Assembly: GCF_026000115.1 (NCBI RefSeq)
Contig: NZ_AP026867.1
Coordinates: forward strand, 775,501 to 839,500
Direction of reading: 5' to 3'
Source of the DNA: Aureispira anguillae
GTDB taxonomy: Bacteria > Bacteroidota > Bacteroidia > Chitinophagales > Saprospiraceae
Length of the DNA stretch: 64,000 bases
Each line of letters starts with the position of its first letter. Positions within the stretch are counted from its first letter, which is position 1. Positions 1-8,807 of this stretch are shown in pieces. The position numbers were made by a program, and so were the translations under genes. Below the pieces are notes generated by a model. That model was given only the letters and a program-made list of their open reading frames with translations, searched no databases and was not told the origin of the DNA.

Positions 1-581
1 GTAATGATAACGGTTTTTTGTGCCAATAAATTTGGTGAATTTTGGAGTGCAAAAAACTGTTCTAGGTGCAAGACAATAGCGGTAGGTTCTGACATGCGCC
101 CCTTACCGATTAGACCACTAGCTAGTTCTCCATCTTCTACAGGGAGTAAATGATTGCCAAAACTCAGCAATTTTTGAACATTGTGTTGAGTAGAGGGATG
201 TACCCACATATCCAAGTCCATAGCAGGAGCAATAAAAACAGGGCAGCGGCTCGATAAATAAGCGGCTAATAACATATTATCACACAATCCATTTGCCATT
301 TTAGCGAGGGTATTGGCTGTAGCAGGAGCAACAACCATGGCATCCGCCCAAAGCCCTAAATCTACATGGTTATTCCACCCTTCTTCTGAACTAACATCGC
401 TATATACTGGATTTTTGGAAAGCGTAGAGAGGGTAAGAGGAGTAATAAAGCCTTTGGCAGCAGGCGTCATAATAACTTTTACTTCTGCTTTTGCTTTGAC
501 CAATAAGCGCACTAAAATAGCAATTTTATAGGCAGCTATACTTCCAGAAACTGCAACTAAAATTTTTTTCCCTGAGAGCAT
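1..581 (-). CDS. coaBC: Bifunctional phosphopantothenoylcysteine decarboxylase/phosphopantothenate-cysteine ligase, N-terminal part (runs off left edge)
   Basis: The leftward frame begins at the ATG at 579-581 (MLSGKKILVAVSGSIAAYK) and stays open to the edge, giving about 193 residues. It is the flavin-dependent CoaC domain of Dfp/CoaBC, which decarboxylates phosphopantothenoylcysteine in coenzyme A synthesis. Visible features are the N-terminal GSIAAYK flavoprotein strand-loop, the active-site histidine in WNNHVDLG, the APATANTLAKMANG segment, and APAMDLDMW, which corresponds to the PAMN substrate motif with Asp in place of Asn (a form I believe is common in Bacteroidota). The ligase (CoaB) half lies outside the window. 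It follows bamD and rpoZ in the same direction, a neighbourhood common in Bacteroidota, but a terminator-like hairpin lies between rpoZ and this gene. Confidence 0.9.
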   Translation of the reverse strand, partial: MLSGKKILVAVSGSIAAYKIAILVRLLVKAKAEVKVIMTPAAKGFITPLTLSTLSKNPVYSDVSSEEGWNNHVDLGLWADAMVVAPATANTLAKMANGLCDNMLLAAYLSSRCPVFIAPAMDLDMWVHPSTQHNVQKLLSFGNHLLPVEDGELASGLIGKGRMSEPTAIVLHLEQFFALQNSPNLLAQKTVII

Positions 582-631
582 TTATCGTTTAATCTAACTT
601 TAGAGGAATCACCCAACCTAAAGGAATGAAT

Positions 632-668
632 AAAAAAAATCCTGACAACTAACAGGTAATTATCAGGA
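632..668 (-). terminator. Rho-independent terminator downstream of rpoZ
   Basis: Read on the minus strand, TCCTGATAA pairs with TTGTCAGGA (one G-U pair) around an 11-base loop. It is followed directly by a run of eight T. It lies just past the rpoZ stop and before coaBC, so bamD-rpoZ and coaBC may be partly separate transcripts. Confidence 0.7.
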
Positions 669-700
669 CTTATAACGTTATAAGTAGAAATGAAAATCTA

Positions 701-1051
701 CTATTTTTCAGTATCTTTAAATCTATGGTATACCTTGCCATCAAAAAACTCATGTAGAGCAATGATACTAGGATTAGGAAGACGCTCATAGAACTTAGAA
801 ATCTCAATTTGCTCTTTATTCTCGTGAATCTCTTCTAAGGTATCCGTTGTAGACGCAAATTCATCCAATTTAGCGTGCAATTCTTTTTTCAAATCAATAC
901 CAATTTGATTCGCACGACGTGAAATGATATTTAATGATTGGTAGATGTTTCCACCTCCAAGCGCTGAAATCTCATCCAAATTACGAGCAACGATATAAGG
1001 ATTGATGCCCTGTGCTTTTTGTTTAATTTCGTTATTTCTGTTAATGTTCAT
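701..1051 (-). CDS. rpoZ: DNA-directed RNA polymerase omega/Rpb6-like subunit
   Basis: A 116-residue protein starting MNINRNNEIKQKAQGINPY. The segment NPYIVARNLDEISALGGGN followed by SLNIISRRANQIG matches the Bacteroidota version of the small RNA polymerase subunit (Rpb6/omega family), which helps assemble the beta-prime subunit. The frame extends 16 codons further upstream, but I chose the ATG at 1051: the omega-like sequence begins there, and it overlaps the last 11 bases of bamD in a typical coupled arrangement. The extended start would intrude further into bamD. The C-terminal third (TDTLEEIHENKEQ) is charged and probably helical. Family assignment rests on motif recognition and the bamD/coaBC context. 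Confidence 0.85.
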   Translation of the reverse strand: MNINRNNEIKQKAQGINPYIVARNLDEISALGGGNIYQSLNIISRRANQIGIDLKKELHAKLDEFASTTDTLEEIHENKEQIEISKFYERLPNPSIIALHEFFDGKVYHRFKDTEK

Positions 1052-1859
1052 TGCGTATTTTTTTGATTTTGTTGTTGGCAGATTCGTAAATAGTATCAAC
1101 TTCCTTAATATACTTGCTTTCTCCGTGTCTTTTTTTGAAATTCACACAAGCTAAAGCGGTTTCTTCGTAACGTTCAATTTGTTTTGACAAAATAGATTGT
1201 TGAGCATATTTAAACGTTGAACGGATAACCATATACCGTATATATTCTCCTTCTTTGGTATCAGGATAGTCTATTAATAAGTTCTTGAAGGTATGCGTAG
1301 CAGCTTTGTAGTGTTTACGTTTGTAATACCCTTTGGCACTATCAAATGCTTTTAGCTCCAATTTAGCTCGCAATTCATCAATTCTTTCATTCGAAGCAGC
1401 GACTTTTTCGCTTTCAGGATAAGTATTAACAAAAACTTGTAAGCCTTCAATACCACTTTCTGTATCTTCTTGGGTCAGCCTAAAGTTGGGCGATAATTTA
1501 TAGTATGAATCTGCACTCATAAATAAAGCCTCTTCAGCATAAACTCCATTGGGAAACGTTGATGAAAATTGCTTAAAATAATAAGACGCAAAAGAGTAAT
1601 TTTTTAGATGATAATGCGTGTAAGCATAATAAAAATATACTTTTTCTGCTTTTTCTGTCAAACGGACATGTCCAATTAGATCTTCTAACAAATATTGAGC
1701 TTTAAGCCATTCTCCCGCTTCATAAAATTCAAAAGCTTTGGTTAGTTTTAGATCGTTGTCACTTGATAAACGCAGTTTTTCATAACTACTTTTGCAACTC
1801 GAAAATAACAATACGATCACTAACAAACTACTAATTAATATTCCTCTCTGTTTTAGCAT
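1041..1859 (-). CDS. bamD: Outer membrane protein assembly factor BamD
   Basis: A 272-residue lipoprotein. The signal peptide ends in a lipobox with Cys22 (LLFSSC). The mature part is a chain of TPR-like helix pairs: the first includes AFEFYEAGEWLKAQYLLEDL, then YAYTHYHLKNYSFASYYFKQF with FPNGVYAEEALFMSADSYY, and later KRKHYKAATHTFKNLLIDYP. This is the BamD/YfiO pattern, the essential lipoprotein of the Bam complex that inserts beta-barrel proteins in the outer membrane. It overlaps the rpoZ start by 11 bases, suggesting translational coupling. A TACATTTG box lies five bases upstream of the ATG. Confidence 0.9.
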   Translation of the reverse strand: MLKQRGILISSLLVIVLLFSSCKSSYEKLRLSSDNDLKLTKAFEFYEAGEWLKAQYLLEDLIGHVRLTEKAEKVYFYYAYTHYHLKNYSFASYYFKQFSSTFPNGVYAEEALFMSADSYYKLSPNFRLTQEDTESGIEGLQVFVNTYPESEKVAASNERIDELRAKLELKAFDSAKGYYKRKHYKAATHTFKNLLIDYPDTKEGEYIRYMVIRSTFKYAQQSILSKQIERYEETALACVNFKKRHGESKYIKEVDTIYESANNKIKKIRNEH

Positions 1860-1863
1860 AGCT

Positions 1864-1871
1864 GCAAATGT
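1864..1871 (-). promoter_or_regulatory. Candidate Bacteroidota -7 box for bamD-rpoZ
   Basis: TACATTTG on the minus strand fits the Bacteroidota TAnnTTTG consensus and lies five bases from the bamD ATG. If used, transcription would begin at or next to the start codon (leaderless or nearly so). No clear TTG/TTTG -33 element is visible at the usual distance, so the call is tentative. Confidence 0.35.
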
Positions 1872-1919
1872 ACGGTTTTTATACTGTTTTTTAATGAAAA
1901 TAGTTAGTTTTTTAATCTC

Positions 1920-2109
1920 ATTACTCCGTTGGAAACCCGAACAGAGCTTGCGACCTCACGAACAGAGTGAGTAACAAGGCTCATGTGGTAAATTGTATTT
2001 AGTTGATTATCAAAATAATGTGCTTTCGTTGTTCAAGGTGTTAGTTGTTTGATAAGCAATCGAATACAAGATGATTTTTTGTTTTTTTACAAAAAATCAA
2101 CGGAGTATT
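1920..2109 (+). repeat. Palindrome-ended intergenic repeat, copy A
   Basis: Begins ATTACTCCGTTGGAAACCCG and ends TCAACGGAGTATT, so the ends are inverted repeats of each other. Inside are CTCACgaacagaGTGAG (a small hairpin), GTAACAAGGCTCATGTGGTA (shared with copy B) and CGAATACAAGATG (shared with copy D). It fills about 190 bases of the 497-base gap between bamD and the TPR gene. I see no coding potential in it. Confidence 0.65.
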
Positions 2110-2356
2110 ATAATCTTAAATTGTCTTTTTTTGTAGAAGGTTATTTATAAAATGAATGCGCTCTAGCATAGAGTTTAGGTTAAACAACTTCTATAAAAGG
2201 AAATTCTATCGTTAACGTTAAAAAAATCCTTTTCTGAAAAGAGGGGACGCTTTCTATAAAATAGACGACAAACTCTTAACAGATCAACTAAAGTATCTTA
2301 GCTAAAATAGAAAACGGAGAAATAAATAAATGGGTTGGGAAAAAGGCTAAGAGTAC

Positions 2357-2692
2357 TTAATCTTCAAAATCATCATCATCTCCCAATTCCATCTTTGCGC
2401 CAGCCAATTCCGACAAACTGTGGTTGTCTCCTGCTTCTTTTGCAATAGACATGCCTTTTTTGTACGTGAAAAACGCCTTTTTATCTTCCCCTAGGTGCTC
2501 ATACAGTTTGCCAAGGTGATAATAAGTGCCTACATATTCAGGGCTATTTTGTTCCAATTGAAGATAATAGTCTAATGCATTTTTGTTATCTTCTAGTCCT
2601 TCGTATTCTTTGGCAATGGCAAATAAAATAAAGGGTTCATTAGGGCTAGCCGCCAAAAAGCCTTTTAATTGTTCTAATCTTTTGGTTGTCAT
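2357..2692 (-). CDS. Small tetratricopeptide repeat protein
   Basis: A 111-residue soluble protein with no signal peptide. It has about three TPR units: PNEPFILFAIAKEYEGL/NKNALDYYLQLEQNSPE, YVGTYYHLGKLYEHLGEDKK, and AFFTYKKGMSIAKEAGD. The tail is very acidic (GDDDDFED). TPR proteins of this size act as protein-binding scaffolds and nothing points to a specific partner. It stands alone: 497 bases separate it from bamD, and the PKD gene on the other side is divergent. The start MTTKRLEQLKG is the only sensible ATG. Confidence 0.75.
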   Translation of the reverse strand: MTTKRLEQLKGFLAASPNEPFILFAIAKEYEGLEDNKNALDYYLQLEQNSPEYVGTYYHLGKLYEHLGEDKKAFFTYKKGMSIAKEAGDNHSLSELAGAKMELGDDDDFED

Positions 2693-2848
2693 ATTGGTTA
2701 TTGTTTAGAAGAGAGCAAAGATACTAACTCCCCAATAATCTACTACTTAAATGCCTATTTTTTGTTAAAAAAATGATGGGATAACCTAGAAAATTGGCAA
2801 GAGATAAAGTCTTTATGTTGTCTCAATATAAAATCTTACTATAATAAA

Positions 2849-2883
2849 TTTGTTCTATAAGGTTTTGGGGCAAATTATTTTTG
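2849..2883 (+). promoter_or_regulatory. Candidate promoter of the PKD/T9SS gene
   Basis: TTTG at 2849-2852 and TATTTTTG at 2876-2883 match the Bacteroidota -33 (TTTG) and -7 (TAnnTTTG) elements with a 23-base spacer, at the long end of the usual range. The ATG at 2929 would follow a leader of about 40 bases. Confidence 0.45.
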
Positions 2884-2928
2884 GTTTTTTGTGTATTTTG
2901 CAAATCATATCCACTAAAAAATAGAATT

Positions 2929-4434
2929 ATGAACCACCTTATCCACTTAACAATAACGTTAATATTGTGTTTTTGCTCAGGCATTATTGCCCAAATAGAA
3001 CCGCTAGATGAACCGCTAGAGGGGCTATTGTTAACAGCCGATTTTATGGCAGATTTGACCTATACTTGTGACGGAATTGTTCAATTTCAAGATTTATCAT
3101 CAAATACACCAACCAATTGGTTGTGGCAGTTTGGGGACGGTGGGCTTTCAAGCCAACAGCATCCAACATATACGTATGCGAACAGTGGTGTTTATACCGT
3201 CACTTTGTATACCTCCAATGCCCAAGGAGGAGACACCATTGTTAAAACAGCCTATATAACGGTTGAAAAACCCAAGGTAACTTCTATTTCCAATGCCGAG
3301 ATTTGCCCTAATACTTCTGCTTCCTTAACTGCTACAAATGGTTCAGGAACTTTGCGTTGGTACGATGGCGCAAATACTTTGTTAGGGACAGGATCTACTT
3401 TTATGACTCCTTCTTTAACAGCAACAACAACTTATTTTGTAGAAGATGCTATTGCCACTACTACTACGGAATATGCAGGTCCTCTTAATGGAACAACAGT
3501 AGGCAGTGGGGGGTATCATGGTGGAGGATTTACAGGTGGAGTTAACTTTACGGCTTATCAAGCATTTGAAATTGTATCAGTATGGGTAGATGCAGATGGG
3601 GCAGGAAGTCGTACGATTTATTTATACGATGGTCATATTGCGAGTGGGAATAATTTTAACAATACCATTCTCAGCCAAGTTACTGTCAATATTCCCGATG
3701 GACAGTCTCGAGTTCAAGTTAATTTACAGGTGCCTGGTTTGGGAGATTATTGTTTGGCAGGAGATCAAATGAATTTATTTAGAAATAACAATGGTTCAGC
3801 ATCCTATCCTTATACCTTGTCAGGGGTGTTGGATATGGTGAGTTCAACCACTTCTTCCAATGGATTTTATTACTATTTTTATAATTGGGAATTGGATTTG
3901 GAAGAGGCTTGTGTGAGTCCTAAAGAACCTGTTGTGGCTACAGTGGTAGAAGCTGCTTTTACGAATGTTATTAGTGGAGGAACAGCAAGTTTTACAGATG
4001 CATCTATAGGAGCTACTAGTTGGTTATGGGATTTTGGGGATGGAAACACTTCTACACAGCAGCATCCAACCCATACTTATACAACAAACAATGGTCCTCA
4101 TCTAGTTACCCTAACCATTAATAATGGCATTTGTTCTACTATGGATTCTGTAACGGTTTCTGTGGGGATTCAGCAACTCTCCAATAGCATGAGTCTTGCC
4201 ATTGTTCCTAATCCTGCTAAGGAGCAGACCCATTTAATTTTTAGCGAACCATTATCAGAGGATTTGACCATTGAATTAATGAATTTAGATGGAAGGATAA
4301 TTAAAAAAAATAGATTAATAGAGGGGGAATCTACCCTTGCTCTTCCACTTACGGATTTACCACCTGCATTGTATCTAATTCGTTTGTCAACGAGCTCAAT
4401 TACAGATGTTCGAAAACTGGTGATTCAGCGATAG
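2929..4434 (+). CDS. Secreted PKD-domain protein with T9SS type A sorting domain
   Basis: A 501-residue protein starting MNHLIHLTITLILCFCSG, a signal peptide. An in-frame TTG 16 codons upstream is less likely because it would bury the signal. Domains in order: a PKD domain (about 30-115; WLWQFGDGG...HPTYTY), an Ig-like T9SS-associated domain (CPNTSASLTA...LRWYDGANTLLG), a middle beta-rich segment (about 185-330) that I do not recognise, a second PKD domain (WLWDFGDGNTST...HPTHTY), and the C-terminal sorting domain (IVPNPAKEQTHLIF...LPPALYLIRL). The last domain predicts export by T9SS and attachment or release at the cell surface. The sorting domain closely resembles that of the protease encoded next, suggesting related cargo. 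Substrate unknown. Confidence 0.8.
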   Translation: MNHLIHLTITLILCFCSGIIAQIEPLDEPLEGLLLTADFMADLTYTCDGIVQFQDLSSNTPTNWLWQFGDGGLSSQQHPTYTYANSGVYTVTLYTSNAQGGDTIVKTAYITVEKPKVTSISNAEICPNTSASLTATNGSGTLRWYDGANTLLGTGSTFMTPSLTATTTYFVEDAIATTTTEYAGPLNGTTVGSGGYHGGGFTGGVNFTAYQAFEIVSVWVDADGAGSRTIYLYDGHIASGNNFNNTILSQVTVNIPDGQSRVQVNLQVPGLGDYCLAGDQMNLFRNNNGSASYPYTLSGVLDMVSSTTSSNGFYYYFYNWELDLEEACVSPKEPVVATVVEAAFTNVISGGTASFTDASIGATSWLWDFGDGNTSTQQHPTHTYTTNNGPHLVTLTINNGICSTMDSVTVSVGIQQLSNSMSLAIVPNPAKEQTHLIFSEPLSEDLTIELMNLDGRIIKKNRLIEGESTLALPLTDLPPALYLIRLSTSSITDVRKLVIQR

Positions 4435-4480
4435 ATAGTAAATATTTAGCGACTTATTATTTAGCCTTCAAAAGAAGCGT

Positions 4481-4542
4481 TATGGAATAGAAGGTTTGAA
4501 AACATAATCTTTGAGATTGGTTTTCAAATCTTTTATTCCATA
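4481..4542 (+). terminator. Long hairpin terminator after the PKD/T9SS gene
   Basis: TATGGAATAGAAGGTTTGAA with AAC pairs with GTTTTCAAATCTTTTATTCC with ATA over 23 positions, two of them G-U, around a loop of about 16 bases. It lies 46 bases past the stop. A mixed A-rich stretch follows rather than a T run, so it may act as an mRNA 3'-end stabiliser as much as an intrinsic terminator. Confidence 0.55.
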
Positions 4543-4611
4543 GAAAAAAAGTGAAAGTTAATGCTTTCATTGCCAATGTCTAAGAGATTTAAATGTTAAG
4601 ATTTTACACAA

Positions 4612-4640
4612 TTGTGAATGGTTTTCCTATTATAATTTTG
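4612..4640 (+). promoter_or_regulatory. Candidate promoter of the S8 protease gene
   Basis: TTG at 4612-4614, an 18-base spacer, then TAATTTTG at 4633-4640. This is an excellent fit to the Bacteroidota TTG-N(17-23)-TAnnTTTG promoter. The predicted leader to the ATG at 4710 is about 60 bases. Confidence 0.55.
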
Positions 4641-4709
4641 TATTATTGCTAGAATTTGAAATTTTATTTCAAATAATACTACTGTTACTAACATTAAATC
4701 TAAAAAATT

Positions 4710-7700
4710 ATGAGTCGTATCTCTCTGTTAACTATGGCGCTCATTGGAATTTTTTATGGTAACCTATACGCACAGGATAATACCATTAATTTTCTAAAAG
4801 GAGCAAAGCAGTTGGATGTTAATATCCAAGATTTTACATCTGCTCGACAACTTCACCAAAATGAGATTTTTTTAAATCGATTTTACCGTTTTGTTCAATT
4901 TAATAGCTTACCAACCACAGCGCAACATCGCCAAATTGCAGCAGTAGGAATTCAATTATTAGAGTATATCCCGAATAAACTATATGTTGCATCGATTCCT
5001 ATGGGGATAGATTTTTCCTTACTCCAAAACCTTAATATTAGAAGCATTGTTCCTATTGAAAAAACCTATAAGATAGGACAACGATTAGAAGACAAAGATT
5101 ATCCTTCTTGGGCAAAAGACGGCAATGATCTTATTGTCACCATTCAGTATTATCAAGATATTAAAGCTGCCATTGCCAAGTCCGAAATGGAAAAACTAGG
5201 GGTAAGCATCAAAGAATCTATGGATCATGCTCAAATGGTAGTTGCTCATTTGTCGCCTAGCAAGATAGAGGCATTGGTTCAATCGCCATTTATTCGTTAC
5301 GTAGATATTATGTCAGAACCTGGAGAACCAGAATCGGATGACGGTCGCCACCTGCATCGAGCGAATGCCATTGATGGTGATTATTATGGGGCTAGAGATT
5401 ATGATGGAACAGGGATTACCTTTGCTATTAATGACGATGGTTATGTTGGTCCCCATATTGATTTTAAAGGGCGTACCAATCAGCAAGATGTAGCAGGTGA
5501 CTTTGCAGGAAGTCATGGAGACATGACAGCAGGTATTGCTGGTGGAGCAGGAAACTTGGACCCGTCTATTAGAGGGATGGCAACAGGATCTTATATCCAT
5601 ATCCGACAATATACTTCTAGCATGGCAGGGACAATTCCTTTGCATCAAGACAGTGCAGTGATGATTTTTTCGTCTTCTTATAGCAATGGATGTAATGGAG
5701 GGTATACAAATACAACGGTTTTAGTTGATCAAGAAATTTATAATAATCCGAATTTGATGCAAACCTTTTCCGCAGGAAATAGCAATAACCTCGATTGTGG
5801 TTATGGAGCTGGCAACCAATGGGGGAATATTACAGGTGGGCACAAAATTGGTAAAAATGTTATCGCTACAGCCAATCTAAGAGAAACAGATGCCATCGTA
5901 TCTAGTAGCAGTAGAGGTCCTGCGTCTGATGGGCGTATCAAACCAGATATTGCAGCGCATGGCAATTCGCAAATGTCTACAGATCCCAATAATACTTATG
6001 CACCAGGAGGGGGAACTTCTGCTGCTGCACCTGGTATTTGTGGGGTGATGGCGCAATTATACGATGCTTATAGCACCCTAAATGGGGGAGCAGTTGCTCC
6101 TTCTGCCTTGATGAAGGTGGCTTTATTGGCTACCGCAAATGATTTGGGGAATGATGGGCCTGACTTTATTTATGGATGGGGAAAAGTAAATGGGTTAAAA
6201 GCCGTTCAGTTGCTAGAAGACAATCGATATTTTGATACGGTTCTTGCACAAGCAGGGGCACATGCTCATCAAATTGTCATCCCAGCAGGAGTACAACGAG
6301 CTAAAATAATGGTGTATTGGGCCGATAAGGAAGCCTCTACCTCTGCTGCTACTGCTTTGGTGAACGATTTGGATGCCACCGTTACAGATCCATCGGGGAC
6401 GGTGCATTTGCCTTGGGTATTGGATCATACCCCCAATGCAGCTACCTTAGCTTTGCCTGCAACCAAAGGAGCAGATCACTTGAACAATGTAGAACAAATT
6501 GCAATAGATAACCCTGCGGCAGGTACCTATACCTTGGATGTTGTTGGAACTACTGTTCCATTGGGAACCCAACGATATTATGTTGTTTATGAATTTTTAA
6601 CAGAAGACATTACAGTTGTGCATCCCATGGGAGGAGAGGGATTGATTCCTGGAACAACTAGTCGTATCCATTGGGATGCTTATGGGACAACAGGTACCTT
6701 TTTGATCGAATATACAACCGATAATGGTGCTTCTTGGTCTACTATTGCAGCTAATGAACCTGGAACTAGTCGATTTCTAAATTGGACCGTTCCTAATACG
6801 GTTACTGGGCAGGCACGTGTTCGCATTTCAAGAGCAACTACTACAGATGAAAGCGATGCTAATTTTACCATTATAGAACGCCCACAAAATATACGGGTTA
6901 ATCGTGTTTGTCCTAATATCAGTGCTATTCAGTTGGCTTGGGATGCTGTTCCAGGAGCTACGGGGTATGATGTGTTTATGTTGGGACAAAAATTTATGGA
7001 CTCAATAGGAACAACTACTGCTTTAAATCTCAATATTCCTGTTGCTGATATTAATGATCCACAATGGTTCTCTGTTCGTGCAATTGGAGCCAATGGCATT
7101 CGTGGTTTGCGTCAGGTTGCGGTTAATTACCCAGGTGCTACAGGCGGAAGCCCTGCTTGTTATCTATCTTGTACGGGAGATAATGATGCAGGTATAGCAA
7201 GTTTAAATGCGCCTGACTCTATTTTAGAAACCTGTGGTGGGATAACAACGGCTACGGTTTCTATTACAGTTGAAAACTTAGGTTTGTTTACAGAGTCTAA
7301 TTTTCCTGTATATTATCAATTGGGAACCAGTCCTGTCGTTACAGAGACCTATACCAGTAATTTACCTGCTGGAGCTACCGCTGCTTTTTCTTTTGCTACG
7401 CCAATCAACCTTCCTGCTGCTGGTGTTTATGAATTAAAAACGTGGACAGGTTTAGCAGCAGATAGTACACAATGTAACGATACGATTATCCAAACGATAA
7501 CAATCTTAGACCCAATTGGCAGTTTTCCTTATGTCGAAGATTTTGAAGGGGGGGCATTTCCTTCTGCTACCTCTTATCTTATCAATCCAGATAATTCGAC
7601 AACTTGGGAGTCGGTATCTACTACAGGGGCAAATGGAAACCCAACAACGGCAATGTCTATTAATAATTATTCTTATAATGCTCAAGGGCAAGAAGATATT

Positions 7701-8330
7701 TTTAGTACTGTTGCCCTAGATATGACACAAGCGACAACAGGCGCAACAGCCGTTCTAACATTTGATGTGGCTTATCGCCCTTATAGTACTACGCTTTCGG
7801 ATGATCTGAGAATCGATTTATCGGATGATTGTGGTCAAACATTTAATCAAGTTTATTTCAAAGATGGAGCTACCTTGGCAACAGGGAACAACAGTTCTCA
7901 GTCTTGGTCGCCAAGTACTGCGGGAGATTGGAGAAGTGATTCTGTTGATTTGACAAGCTACCTTGGTAGCAATGTTATTTTGCGTTTTGTGAACATTTGT
8001 GGTTATGGTAATAACCTTTATCTAGATAATATTAATGTAGATGTAACGAGTCCTATAGTTGCCGTTGATCAAATTAATTCATCCATGAGCTTGGTCGTAG
8101 AGCCTAATCCAACTGATTCAAAGACGACCTTGAGATTGAGTGAGGAGTTATCGGACGATTTGTTGGTAGAGCTTGTTTCTATTGATGGCAAAACATTAAT
8201 GGAATCAATCATGCCCGCAGGAACACTAAACCAAACACTGGATGTAAGCAAATTGCCTTCAGGGGTATATTTGATTCGATTGAGTGCCTCCGAAATGCTG
8301 ATGGTTAGAAAGTTGATTATCAGTAAATAA
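4710..8330 (+). CDS. Subtilisin-like (S8) serine protease with T9SS type A sorting domain
   Basis: A 1206-residue secreted protein with an N-terminal signal peptide (to about YAQ) and a propeptide-like region to about residue 200. The S8 catalytic domain shows Asp242/243 in FAINDDGYVG, His269 in GSHGDMTAGIAGG, the oxyanion Asn357 in SAGNSNN, and the nucleophile Ser437 in GGGTSAAAPG. Next come a beta-sandwich region (about 500-640), two fibronectin-like or adhesin-like segments, a CARDB-like segment (TATVSITVENLGLFTESNFP), a jelly-roll segment (YVEDFEGGAFPSATSYLINP), and the sorting domain (VEPNPTDSKTTLRL...LPSGVYLIRL). It probably degrades proteins outside the cell or on the surface. All triad residues are present, so activity is expected. 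Its own promoter and terminator indicate a single-gene transcript. Confidence 0.9.
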   Translation: MSRISLLTMALIGIFYGNLYAQDNTINFLKGAKQLDVNIQDFTSARQLHQNEIFLNRFYRFVQFNSLPTTAQHRQIAAVGIQLLEYIPNKLYVASIPMGIDFSLLQNLNIRSIVPIEKTYKIGQRLEDKDYPSWAKDGNDLIVTIQYYQDIKAAIAKSEMEKLGVSIKESMDHAQMVVAHLSPSKIEALVQSPFIRYVDIMSEPGEPESDDGRHLHRANAIDGDYYGARDYDGTGITFAINDDGYVGPHIDFKGRTNQQDVAGDFAGSHGDMTAGIAGGAGNLDPSIRGMATGSYIHIRQYTSSMAGTIPLHQDSAVMIFSSSYSNGCNGGYTNTTVLVDQEIYNNPNLMQTFSAGNSNNLDCGYGAGNQWGNITGGHKIGKNVIATANLRETDAIVSSSSRGPASDGRIKPDIAAHGNSQMSTDPNNTYAPGGGTSAAAPGICGVMAQLYDAYSTLNGGAVAPSALMKVALLATANDLGNDGPDFIYGWGKVNGLKAVQLLEDNRYFDTVLAQAGAHAHQIVIPAGVQRAKIMVYWADKEASTSAATALVNDLDATVTDPSGTVHLPWVLDHTPNAATLALPATKGADHLNNVEQIAIDNPAAGTYTLDVVGTTVPLGTQRYYVVYEFLTEDITVVHPMGGEGLIPGTTSRIHWDAYGTTGTFLIEYTTDNGASWSTIAANEPGTSRFLNWTVPNTVTGQARVRISRATTTDESDANFTIIERPQNIRVNRVCPNISAIQLAWDAVPGATGYDVFMLGQKFMDSIGTTTALNLNIPVADINDPQWFSVRAIGANGIRGLRQVAVNYPGATGGSPACYLSCTGDNDAGIASLNAPDSILETCGGITTATVSITVENLGLFTESNFPVYYQLGTSPVVTETYTSNLPAGATAAFSFATPINLPAAGVYELKTWTGLAADSTQCNDTIIQTITILDPIGSFPYVEDFEGGAFPSATSYLINPDNSTTWESVSTTGANGNPTTAMSINNYSYNAQGQEDIFSTVALDMTQATTGATAVLTFDVAYRPYSTTLSDDLRIDLSDDCGQTFNQVYFKDGATLATGNNSSQSWSPSTAGDWRSDSVDLTSYLGSNVILRFVNICGYGNNLYLDNINVDVTSPIVAVDQINSSMSLVVEPNPTDSKTTLRLSEELSDDLLVELVSIDGKTLMESIMPAGTLNQTLDVSKLPSGVYLIRLSASEMLMVRKLIISK

Positions 8331-8358
8331 AAGATGTAACAAGGCTGATGTGCCAAAG

Positions 8359-8397
8359 AAATGACTGTTCCGATTAAATATTGGGGCAGTCATTTTT
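8359..8397 (+). terminator. Rho-independent terminator of the S8 protease gene
   Basis: AAATGACTGTTCC pairs with GGGGCAGTCATTT (13 pairs, two G-U) around an 11-base loop and continues into a T run (TTTTTG). It lies 29 bases past the stop. Confidence 0.75.
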
Positions 8398-8461
8398 GTG
8401 TGTAGAGGGAAATTTTTGACAATAAAAACTAGCATCTTAATTTTTTATTCGTTATACTATT

Positions 8462-8623
8462 AATACTCCGCTGACTAGCTACGCTGCGACTTTGTGGTTA
8501 CTACGTGAGCCTTGTTATGCACTCAGTTTAGCTGCACTGTTAGATTAGCTAGTAGCTCCCTGAGGTCGGTTCGTTATCACTCGTGAGCCAGCATAGTTGG
8601 GGTCGGGTTTCTAGCGGAGTAAT
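8462..8623 (-). repeat. Palindrome-ended intergenic repeat, copy B
   Basis: Ends are AATACTCCGCTGA and TAGCGGAGTAAT. On the minus strand it starts ATTACTCCGCTAGAAACCCG, like copies A and D, then carries GGCTCACGAGTGATAACGAA and CCGACCTCAGGGAGCT (shared with D, partly E), ATAACAAGGCTCACGTAGTA (compare A), and ACCACAAAGTCGCAGCG (compare C). Both ends carry a C/G pair where other copies have T/A. Together with the terminator it accounts for much of the 477-base gap before the FG-GAP gene; I see nothing in the remainder. Confidence 0.65.
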
Positions 8624-8807
8624 GCCTATATATTGATGCTTCAACAACTTAAAAGGAGCAATAGATATACAGATTAAGATTTACAGAGATAAACCTAAAT
8701 TAGTTGCTTAGGCAATGGATGATGCGTGGCAAAAATAGCGGTAAAATAAAAATGACAGCCTTGCTTCCTTGTTTAGCAGCAACAATAATTAAAATCAGCT
8801 GATTATT

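Noticed and set aside
313-531. 72-residue rightward frame at the left edge
   Set aside because: It is antisense to the coaBC frame, whose motifs are clear on the minus strand.
8335-8355. GTAACAAGGCTGATGTG just after the protease stop as part of repeat copy B
   Set aside because: It resembles the copy A module GTAACAAGGCTCATGTG, but it lies outside the copy B ends and before the terminator; too short to call alone.
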